DNA of 5,560 nt from an uncultured Chlorobiota bacterium (lineage in GTDB: Bacteria > Bacteroidota > Bacteroidia > Bacteroidales > JAADGE01): assembly GCA_947311125.1 (NCBI GenBank), contig CAMZKI010000131.1, forward strand, positions 1 to 5,560, written 5' to 3'. Shown here in pieces: positions 1-5,560 of the stretch. Every line of letters begins with the position of its first letter. Within the stretch, counting starts at the first letter, position 1. A program made the translations under genes and the position numbers. The notes beneath the pieces are model-generated. The model ran no database searches, was not told where the DNA came from, and saw only the letters and a list, made by a program, of their open reading frames with translations.

Positions 1-2779
1 AAATTGTAATATCGTTTGCATTCTGTCCGCTTTGACCTAAACTTGATACTTGAACAGAAGGTGCATTACAAGCCGGAGTACCGTCAATTTGTATGTCATC
101 AATTGCAACACCGTAGCCGTATTGTCCTGTAGCTTCAAATGCGATATAATAATCGTTACTTAAGTTGGGCAGAGTTATTGTTTCTTGTGTCCAAGCAGTA
201 ATGTTGTTTGTATAAACAGCAAGTTGAGTCCATGTTCCGCCGGCTGCATCTTTATAAAATACTCTTAGTTCATCTTGGTCGCCTGACCAATCTGCCTGTG
301 TATGCCAAAATGTTAATGTTGCATCAGAGAAATCGGATAAATCTAAAGCCGATGTTACTAATTTACTTACATCTGCTGTCCAAGATCCATTGTAGAATAA
401 AGCATTAAAACTTCCTGAATATGCTGCTGCAGGGTTTCCGTTGTGTCCTCCGTTTTCATAGGTCCATGCTGTTCCTTCATACGACCAGCAAGTAGGTAAT
501 GTTCCGCCTTCAAAATCTTCAAGATAAGGGAACGCTGAGATTGTTCCGCAAAGTGTTGTTGCGTTTGCCGTTACTCCGGGAGAATAATTTGTTCCGCCGA
601 GATTAGACCAAGCTTTATAAAAATATTGTGTTGCCGAGTTTAGTCCTGTGTGGTTGAATGATGTTGCAGAGCCGTAATACAAAACAGTTCCGCCTCCGGT
701 AATTGCATCTCCCGAAGCATAAGTTGTTCCGTCAACAGGCGTACCGAAAGTTCCGTCTGCCGACCAGGCTACCAGAACATTATCGGAAGCATCATTAAGA
801 TTCCAACTCAAGTCTATTTGGGAAGTAGAAACGGCATTTGCAGCAAGGTTTTCCGGGTCGCCGAGTGTGGTTGCTGAGATAAGTGTTCCGCCTGAATATG
901 TATTTCCTGTTTGATATGACCAGCCTTTATAGTAATATGTGGTTGACGGAGTTAAACCTGTGTGGCTGTAAGCAGTGGGTGTGGTACCGTAAGCAAGAAC
1001 TATACCCCCTCCCGGAATTGCATCTCCCGGTGCATAAGTTGTTCCGTCAACAGGTGTACCGAAAGTTCCGTCTGCCGACCAAGCTATTAATGCAGGTTCT
1101 CCGTTTGGATTTAAATCCCAAGATAAATCTATTTGTGTTGTACTTACGGCTTGAGCTACAAAGTTATTCGGATCATCAGGCTCTGATATTCTGAAAGAAT
1201 ATATTCTGGTTCCTGCAGAACCGTCTGCTTTAATATATTCGCCTGTGTGCCAGAATGTATAGCCGTCAGGATCGAGAGCTGTATGTGCATAGTCTCCGTT
1301 TCTGTTAATTCCTGTTTGGGCACCTTCTCCGGCTTGAACAATAACTTCACTTAAGGTCATTGTTCCGAGAGGATCTGATGCTTTTCTTCCGGAGTAAGCC
1401 AAACTCATATATGTATTATCGGTAGGGTCACTTTTTGCATAGCATAAAGCAATATCACCCGCATAGTTCATAGCTGCACTGCTCATCCAATAGTAAGCAG
1501 TTCCGGGAGCATAAATACCTTGTTGGTAAATTGACCAAGAATTATCTGTTTGGTCTTGTCTCAGCTCACACCAGAAAATTCCTCTTTGTGATGCACTTAC
1601 TTTTACACCCCAGCTTAAAACTACGGTGTTATATCCTGTCCATTTCATCCATTGTGCTCTAAACATAAGAGCTCCGCCTATTCCGTCAAGCATTTGAGTT
1701 GTGCCGGGTTGCGGGATATCGTTCCAGCTTGGGTCGTAAGAAGCATCAAAAGCATCTGTTGCCAAAGCACCTGCATTAGTAACTGTCATTGTAAGGGTTC
1801 CCCAATCAACAGAGGCGTTGAATAAGTTTACGGCATCAATGTTTCCGCCACCCCAAGCGTCATCTGAGTATGTAAAAATAGTGCAGGGTGTGCCTGCGTC
1901 AGGCAGGGCACTGTCCGATGCATCGGCAGGCATAGGAGAAAAGAAACCTGATGGCTGAGGAGGAGAGAATGTTTGGTAAACAGCTTCTGCAGTTCCGTCT
2001 CCGGCTAACATTTTATCTCTGTTAAAAGCAAATATTTTTTGAGCATAGTTCGCTGTCATATAATAACCGTCTTGCCAAACACCGAATTTAAGATAATCCG
2101 GAAAATCAGGAGAGGTAAATGTATAAGTGTACCATGCACCTGTTGGGTCGTTGGTTTGAGATATTGCAATGTATATTTTATTTCCGGATTCTCCGAATTG
2201 ACTTAAGAACCATCTGTCGGCATCTTTATCGTATAATACGATGGGATCTCCTGAATTTTCAGTATTCGGCGGAGACCATAAATCGCCTAATGTTCCTGAC
2301 AATACTTGTGTTCCGGTTTTGTCATATATGACATAGGTCGTAGAATTTATCATTTGGATGTAATGGTTGGGGCTTGCAGCACCTGTCGGGTCAAAAGGTC
2401 TGAGACTGGAAGCTGTTTGTCCTGCCCAATTTTGCAATAATGCTTTACCCGAAAGGGTTTTCCCGAAATCTCTTTGAATTAAAGAGGGTTCGTTACCGTA
2501 TTTCGGTCCGTCTTTTTCGACAGTATAAACAAATTTTTGAACCGGTTTTCCGTCTCTGTCCGGATATTCAGTAAACGGATATAATTTGTTTTCGGTAACA
2601 GGGTGTTCTGCGGCAATTTCACGTAAGGGTTTAGTAACATTAAAATCGGAACAGCGTATAACATGAGTTTCTGTGTCCCATTTAATGTTCATCATAGCTC
2701 CTTTCATTTCGGCTTTTTGAGTAAAACCGTAGGAGAAAGTCAGTAAAAAAACAGCTAATAAAAATAATTTTTGTTTCAT
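1..2779 (-). CDS. Large secreted multidomain surface protein (propeller-like region, Fn3-like repeats, anchor-J domain), 3' end missing
   Basis: This frame is open from an ATG at 2779 to the left edge, giving 926 codons with no stop; the C-terminus is outside the window. Residues 1-21 form a signal peptide (basic MKQK, a hydrophobic stretch, then SYGFTQ), so the product is exported. Residues 22-125 are an unassigned N-terminal segment. Residues about 126-532 are rich in Trp, Tyr, Gly and Asp-turns (for example YDKDADRWFLSQF, then YSDDAWGGGNID), which suggests a beta-propeller-like fold; this is inference. Two tandem fibronectin-III-like units follow (about 537-641 and 642-743). Residues 744-904 resemble the cleaved-adhesin / choice-of-anchor J jelly roll: it opens FPYLEDFEGGTLPTCW, has LTFWHTQADWSGDQDELRV in the middle and ends VAIDDIQIDG. 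Another domain begins at about 905. Such proteins in Bacteroidota commonly carry a C-terminal type IX secretion signal, but that part is not visible here. No Shine-Dalgarno sequence precedes the ATG; the leader is A/T-rich. The specific substrate or binding partner is unknown. Confidence 0.93.
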   Translation of the reverse strand, partial: MKQKLFLLAVFLLTFSYGFTQKAEMKGAMMNIKWDTETHVIRCSDFNVTKPLREIAAEHPVTENKLYPFTEYPDRDGKPVQKFVYTVEKDGPKYGNEPSLIQRDFGKTLSGKALLQNWAGQTASSLRPFDPTGAASPNHYIQMINSTTYVIYDKTGTQVLSGTLGDLWSPPNTENSGDPIVLYDKDADRWFLSQFGESGNKIYIAISQTNDPTGAWYTYTFTSPDFPDYLKFGVWQDGYYMTANYAQKIFAFNRDKMLAGDGTAEAVYQTFSPPQPSGFFSPMPADASDSALPDAGTPCTIFTYSDDAWGGGNIDAVNLFNASVDWGTLTMTVTNAGALATDAFDASYDPSWNDIPQPGTTQMLDGIGGALMFRAQWMKWTGYNTVVLSWGVKVSASQRGIFWCELRQDQTDNSWSIYQQGIYAPGTAYYWMSSAAMNYAGDIALCYAKSDPTDNTYMSLAYSGRKASDPLGTMTLSEVIVQAGEGAQTGINRNGDYAHTALDPDGYTFWHTGEYIKADGSAGTRIYSFRISEPDDPNNFVAQAVSTTQIDLSWDLNPNGEPALIAWSADGTFGTPVDGTTYAPGDAIPGGGIVLAYGTTPTAYSHTGLTPSTTYYYKGWSYQTGNTYSGGTLISATTLGDPENLAANAVSTSQIDLSWNLNDASDNVLVAWSADGTFGTPVDGTTYASGDAITGGGTVLYYGSATSFNHTGLNSATQYFYKAWSNLGGTNYSPGVTANATTLCGTISAFPYLEDFEGGTLPTCWSYEGTAWTYENGGHNGNPAAAYSGSFNALFYNGSWTADVSKLVTSALDLSDFSDATLTFWHTQADWSGDQDELRVFYKDAAGGTWTQLAVYTNNITAWTQETITLPNLSNDYYIAFEATGQYGYGVAIDDIQIDGTPACNAPSVQVSSLGQSGQNANDITI
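705..770 (-). repeat. 66-bp near-identical direct repeat, copy in Fn3-like unit 2
   Basis: This stretch matches 1020-1085 at 62 of 66 positions by direct comparison. It encodes the AWSADGTFGTPVDGTTYA core and the following GDAI. Flanking parts of the two units are clearly less similar at DNA level although the protein remains alignable. That pattern suggests recent local copying between the units, or strong constraint on this loop. Confidence 0.9.
1020..1085 (-). repeat. 66-bp near-identical direct repeat, copy in Fn3-like unit 1
   Basis: This is the partner of 705-770, offset by exactly 315 bp, so the reading frame is preserved. Four base differences separate the copies; the protein differs only at the Pro/Ser before GDAI within the shared core. 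Confidence 0.9.
1891..1932. repeat. Cluster of short GC-rich palindromes within the secreted-protein gene
   Basis: At 1891-1905 TGCCTG and CAGGCA flank a 3-base loop. At 1915-1926 lies the perfect 12-bp palindrome CCGATGCATCGG. A second CAGGCA at 1927-1932 could pair with the first arm and enclose both. The segment encodes a Pro/Ala/Asp-rich turn (about residues 283-297, containing ASDSALPDAG) between two parts of the propeller-like region. It may be chance or a REP-like remnant within a coding region. Confidence 0.5.
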
Positions 2780-2808
2780 AATTAAAATTTTAAATTCAAC
2801 ATACATTT

Positions 2809-2828
2809 TTACAGATATGTTTCTGTAA
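2809..2828. repeat. 7-bp perfect inverted repeat in the divergent intergenic region
   Basis: TTACAGA at 2809-2815 and TCTGTAA at 2822-2828 are exact reverse complements separated by TATGTT. The element lies 30 bp upstream of the secreted-protein ATG (2779) and 36 bp upstream of the rightward promoter element. Neither side has a T-tract in the position needed for an intrinsic terminator. It could be an operator for one or both divergent genes, or a hairpin in the leader of the leftward transcript. No regulator is known for it. Confidence 0.5.
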
Positions 2829-2863
2829 TAACGGTTGCATATTTTTTTGAAATTATTAAATTT

Positions 2864-2871
2864 TATATTTG
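2864..2871 (+). promoter_or_regulatory. Candidate Bacteroidota -7 promoter element for queA
   Basis: TATATTTG matches the Bacteroidota sigma-A -7 consensus TAnnTTTG exactly. Transcription would start at about 2876-2879, just upstream of the ATG at 2887. A TTTG at 2846-2849 is closer than the usual -33 spacing, so the upstream half is weak. If the element is real, the alternative TTG start at 2869 lies inside it and cannot be used. Confidence 0.55.
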
Positions 2872-2886
2872 TCGAAATTTTATACT

Positions 2887-4092
2887 ATGATTGCTGATAA
2901 CATAAATATTAATGATTATAATTATAATTTGCCGAATGACAGAATTGCAAAATATCCTTCAGCCGGTCGTGAATTATCTAAACTTCTGATATATAATTCA
3001 GGAGAAATATATCATAAAAAGTTTTATAATTTGCCTGATGTTTTATCAAAAAAAGATTTGATTGTTTTTAATACGGCAAAAGTTATTCAGGCAAGGCTTA
3101 CTTTCAGAAAGCCTACCGGAGCAAAAATAGAAATTTTTTGTTTGGAGCCTTATGAACCGTCTGATTACGAACAAATATTTCAGGAAACAAAAAGCTGTAA
3201 GTGGTATTGTGCGATAGGGAATTTAAAAAAATGGAAGTCTGAAAAAATAGTTTCGGAATTTAAAGCGGGGGATAAATCTTTTATTCTTACTGCAAAAAAG
3301 ATAAAAGCAGAAAATAATAATTATATAATCGAGTTTCTCTGGGATAACGAAAAAATAAGTTTTGCAGATATTTTAGAGAATGCAGGAGTAACTCCCATAC
3401 CTCCGTATTTGAAAAGAGAGTCTGAAGAGGCTGATAAAATTCGCTATCAAACGGTGTATTCCAAACAAAAAGGTTCGGTAGCGGCTCCTACTGCCGGACT
3501 CCATTTTACCGAAGAGTTAATATCCAAAATAAAATCAAAAGGAGTAAATATTTCGGAATTAATTTTACACGTAGGTGCCGGAACTTTTAAGCCCGTAAAA
3601 AGTGATTTTGTTTCGGAGCATAAGATGCATACAGAGCATTTTACCGTAAGTAAAAAGTTAATTAAGGAGCTTATTGAAAATAAAAACGTAGTTTCTGTAG
3701 GAACAACAAGCGTAAGAACCCTTGAAAGTTTATATTGGCTCGGGGTAAAGCTGCATAATAACAAGCAAACAGATAATTTTCATATTTCACAATGGGAAGT
3801 GTATGATATTTCGGGTAATTTAAGTGTCGAAAAATCTCTTAAAAATATATCGGAGTATCTTGACAGGGAAAAAAAAAGCAGCCTTGAAGCATCTACTCAA
3901 ATAATAATTGTTCCGGGTTATGAATTTAAAATCGTTAAAAAATTAATTACGAATTTCCATCAGCCTAAGAGCACGTTATTATTATTAATTGCTGCTTTTA
4001 TAGGTGAAAAATGGAAAAATGTTTACGAATATGCTTTAAAAAACGATTTCAGATTTTTAAGTTACGGCGACAGTTCAATTTTAATTCCGTAA
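2887..4092 (+). CDS. queA: S-adenosylmethionine:tRNA ribosyltransferase-isomerase (QueA), extended form
   Basis: QueA transfers and isomerises the ribosyl part of S-adenosylmethionine onto 7-aminomethyl-7-deazaguanine at the wobble position of tRNAs with GUN anticodons, giving epoxyqueuosine, the penultimate step of queuosine synthesis in the cytoplasm. Family signatures are all present (numbering from ATG 2887, 401 residues): LPNDRIAKYP 15-24, VFNTAKVIQARL 60-71, GVTPIPPYLKR 167-177, YQTVY then AAPTAGLHFT 187-208, LHVGAGTFKPV 227-237, EHKMHTEHF 244-252, VGTTSVRTLES 271-281, TNFHQPKSTL 355-364 and FRFLSYGD 388-395. Typical QueA has about 340-356 residues; the excess lies mainly between VGTTSVRTLES and VPGYEF (about 282-341), with a smaller insertion near 90-110. 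The frame extends to a TTG at 2869 (407 residues), but the ATG is preferred: it gives a normal-length N-terminus before LPNDRIAKYP, and the TTG overlaps a promoter-like element. No strong Shine-Dalgarno sequence is seen. The neighbours are not queuosine genes. Confidence 0.93.
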   Translation: MIADNININDYNYNLPNDRIAKYPSAGRELSKLLIYNSGEIYHKKFYNLPDVLSKKDLIVFNTAKVIQARLTFRKPTGAKIEIFCLEPYEPSDYEQIFQETKSCKWYCAIGNLKKWKSEKIVSEFKAGDKSFILTAKKIKAENNNYIIEFLWDNEKISFADILENAGVTPIPPYLKRESEEADKIRYQTVYSKQKGSVAAPTAGLHFTEELISKIKSKGVNISELILHVGAGTFKPVKSDFVSEHKMHTEHFTVSKKLIKELIENKNVVSVGTTSVRTLESLYWLGVKLHNNKQTDNFHISQWEVYDISGNLSVEKSLKNISEYLDREKKSSLEASTQIIIVPGYEFKIVKKLITNFHQPKSTLLLLIAAFIGEKWKNVYEYALKNDFRFLSYGDSSILIP

Positions 4093-4099
4093 TTTTATA

Positions 4100-4107
4100 T
4101 AACTTTG
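4100..4107 (+). promoter_or_regulatory. Candidate Bacteroidota -7 promoter element for the phosphatase gene
   Basis: TAACTTTG, in the 40-bp gap after queA, matches TAnnTTTG exactly. Predicted transcription would begin near 4113, leaving a leader of about 20 bases before the TTG start at 4133. No good -33 TTTG is visible at the expected distance, which would fall inside the end of queA. The phosphatase could therefore be transcribed on its own as well as by read-through from queA; there is no terminator-like hairpin in the gap. Confidence 0.5.
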
Positions 4108-4124
4108 CATCTTAATTTACTTTC

Positions 4125-4135
4125 AGGAAAAATTG
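4125..4135 (+). promoter_or_regulatory. Ribosome-binding site and TTG start of the phosphatase gene
   Basis: AGGA at 4125-4128 lies four bases before TTG 4133-4135. An in-frame stop (TAA 4100-4102) bounds the frame upstream, and no ATG or GTG lies between it and the TTG. The next in-frame ATG (residue 56) would remove the first transmembrane segment. TTG is therefore the best start, and it implies modest translation. Confidence 0.6.
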
Positions 4136-5557
4136 GGTAAACTGTCAACAAAATTATTAGGTTCCGTTTCGGAATTTCCTTTAAATCACAGGATAAGTAA
4201 TGCAGCTTTTCTTATAGGTGTCTTTCTGGGTATTCAGGCATCTGCTTCAAATTACCTTTTGAACCTTCCGGATATAACAGTTTATGCTACTGTGATAATG
4301 GTAGTAGTTTTGCTTGTTTTATATTATTTGTCAAGAGTCAGGAGAAAGTTTTTTTTGCCTACTATATCTGCAATATTGATAAATACGCTTATTTATACTC
4401 CGGTAATGTGGATTTCTAACGGAGGGTCGTCAGGAGGTTTTCAATATTATCTTTTTATTTGGGCAACATTTATTATTGCAACCATAAGGAATAAAAAAGC
4501 TATTGTTTTGTTAATAACCGTAACAATATCGGTTTTTTTGGCATTACTTTATTATGAATTTAATTATCCGGATAAGATTTTGGGATATCCGTCAAGAGAA
4601 GATAAATATGCAGATCTTATCGTAGGATTTGTTTTTGTGTTTTTCGGAGTCATTGTTATGTTTTATACATATACGCAACAGTATGAAAGAACAAATCTTC
4701 AATTAGCTTTAAAAAATGCAGAACTTGAAAGACAAAACCGGAAATTATATCGGCATCAGGCAAAAATTGAAAACCAGACTAAGATATTAGAGACTCAAAA
4801 TCTTCATATAAAAGACAGTATAAGTTATGCACAGAAAATACAAAAAGCGGTATTTCCTTCAATTGAAATATTAAGAAAAAATACCAAAGATTCTTTTTTA
4901 CTTTATCTCCCGAAAGAAAAAATAGGAGGTGATTTTTACTATTTTACAAAAATTAACGAATATTTTGTAACAGCTGTTGCCGACAGTACCGGACACGGTG
5001 TGCCGGGCGGCTTTATGTCTATGTTGGGTATTACTATTTTAGAAGAAATAATTAAACGTAAAAAGATTCTTGATGCTGCTGAAATTTTGAATAAATTCAG
5101 AGATGAAATAATTATTTCTTTAGACCAAAAAAATGTTCGTTCTACGACAAATGACGGTTTTGATACCGCAATTTGCATATATAATACCGAAAAACAAGAA
5201 GTTAACTATGCCGGAGCCAATTTACCTCTTATTTTGTTAAGAAATCACGATATTATGTCTTACAGTCCCGACAATATGCCTATAGGGACATATATTACAA
5301 TGAAACCGTTTAAGAATAATTATATAAAAATACGTAAAGACGATATATTGTATATGTTTACGGACGGTATTACCGACCAGTTCGGAGGAGAAAAGAATCA
5401 AAAATACTCTTTCGGGAGGCTGAAAAAAACTATTCTTGATAATGCAGACGAACCTTTGTCGGTTCAAAAAGAAAAACTTAAGAAGTCTTTCAGAAAATGG
5501 AAAGGCAAACAAAAAAGAACCGATGACGCTTTAATCACCGGTTTTAAATTGGTTTAA
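4133..5557 (+). CDS. Six-transmembrane PP2C/SpoIIE-type (RsbU-like) serine/threonine phosphatase
   Basis: This is a complete 474-residue integral membrane signalling protein. Residues 22-181 hold about six hydrophobic segments (roughly 22-43, 50-67, 75-93, 104-118, 122-141, 160-181) with short loops and no recognisable ligand-binding domain. Residues 183-225 are polar and heptad-like (LQLALKNAELERQNRKL), a likely coiled coil linking membrane and catalytic parts. Residues 228-474 are the SpoIIE/PPM phosphatase domain, opening with SISYAQKIQKAVFPS. Metal-binding acidic residues are in place: D267 (GGDFYYF), D284 (VADSTGHGVPGGFMSMLG), D411 (FTDGITDQFGG) and D464/D465 (DDALITGF), so it should be active. 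Family members dephosphorylate anti-sigma-factor antagonists (STAS proteins) in partner-switching pathways; the partner here is unknown, since no STAS or kinase gene is in the window. Signal sensing by the membrane part is inference. It lies 40 bp after queA on the same strand. Confidence 0.92.
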   Translation: MGKLSTKLLGSVSEFPLNHRISNAAFLIGVFLGIQASASNYLLNLPDITVYATVIMVVVLLVLYYLSRVRRKFFLPTISAILINTLIYTPVMWISNGGSSGGFQYYLFIWATFIIATIRNKKAIVLLITVTISVFLALLYYEFNYPDKILGYPSREDKYADLIVGFVFVFFGVIVMFYTYTQQYERTNLQLALKNAELERQNRKLYRHQAKIENQTKILETQNLHIKDSISYAQKIQKAVFPSIEILRKNTKDSFLLYLPKEKIGGDFYYFTKINEYFVTAVADSTGHGVPGGFMSMLGITILEEIIKRKKILDAAEILNKFRDEIIISLDQKNVRSTTNDGFDTAICIYNTEKQEVNYAGANLPLILLRNHDIMSYSPDNMPIGTYITMKPFKNNYIKIRKDDILYMFTDGITDQFGGEKNQKYSFGRLKKTILDNADEPLSVQKEKLKKSFRKWKGKQKRTDDALITGFKLV

Positions 5558-5560
5558 GTG

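Larger units (their letters stand above)
551..1171 (-). repeat. Two tandem 105-residue fibronectin-III-like units inside the secreted protein
   Basis: Unit 1 covers 857-1171 and unit 2 covers 551-856. They align without gaps over most of their length: DPNNFVAQAVSTTQIDLSW against DPENLAANAVSTSQIDLSW, then the shared AWSADGTFGTPVDGTTYA core, then HTGLTPSTTYYYKGWS against HTGLNSATQYFYKAWS, ending in ATTL. The spacing between equivalent residues (P537/P642, W567/W672) is exactly 105 codons. The order of strands and the ending YYYKxWS...ATT fit the fibronectin type III-like modules common in secreted Bacteroidota proteins. They probably act as spacers or as carbohydrate/protein-binding modules; the role is inferred. 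Confidence 0.85.

Noticed and set aside
551..1171. CRISPR-like or mobile-element repeat
   Set aside because: The repeats are in frame, 105 codons apart, and encode matching protein modules; there are no spacers, terminal inverted repeats or transposase.
208..2664. Several short open frames on the plus strand and in other minus-strand frames (for example 883-1194 plus and 2479-2664 minus)
   Set aside because: They lie antisense to or out of frame with the continuous 926-codon secreted-protein frame and have low-complexity compositions with no recognisable motifs.
2780..2868. Intrinsic terminator or small RNA in the divergent gap
   Set aside because: The only dyad is AT-rich, lacks a following T-tract in either direction, and both flanking genes read away from the gap, so no terminator is needed.
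3447..3764. 105-codon minus-strand frame within queA
   Set aside because: It is antisense to the conserved QueA core motifs, which fully explain the sequence.
4939..5512. Two minus-strand frames within the phosphatase domain
   Set aside because: They are antisense to the PPM catalytic motifs and have no start-site signals or recognisable protein features.

Overview
The window is AT-rich and most likely comes from a member of the Bacteroidota. Three things point there: a large secreted protein with a Bacteroidota-type signal peptide, fibronectin-like repeats and a jelly-roll 'anchor J' domain; two upstream elements matching the Bacteroidota -7 promoter consensus TAnnTTTG; and weak or absent Shine-Dalgarno sequences. 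The species cannot be read from the sequence.

Layout. Positions 1-2779 (minus strand) hold the first 926 codons of a very large exported protein. Its C-terminus lies beyond the left edge of the window. It has a signal peptide, a probable beta-propeller-like N-terminal region, two tandem 105-residue fibronectin-III-like units and one jelly-roll (cleaved-adhesin / choice-of-anchor J) domain, and a further domain is just starting at the edge. Positions 2780-2886 are a short divergent intergenic region with a 7-bp inverted repeat and a plausible promoter for the rightward gene. Positions 2887-4092 (plus) encode an S-adenosylmethionine:tRNA ribosyltransferase-isomerase (QueA) of the longer Bacteroidota type. 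After 40 bp that contain another TAnnTTTG element, positions 4133-5557 (plus) encode a six-transmembrane, coiled-coil, PP2C/SpoIIE-type serine phosphatase that appears to start at TTG.

The three genes do not form an obvious pathway. One is a cell-surface or secreted protein, one is a tRNA queuosine enzyme, and one is a membrane signalling phosphatase. The two rightward genes are close enough to be co-transcribed, but the second seems to have its own promoter. I found no mobile element, CRISPR array, RNA gene or convincing new system. The most interesting points are a homogenised repeat core in the secreted protein, the extended QueA architecture with its start-site conflict, and an orphan membrane phosphatase with an uncharacterised sensor region.
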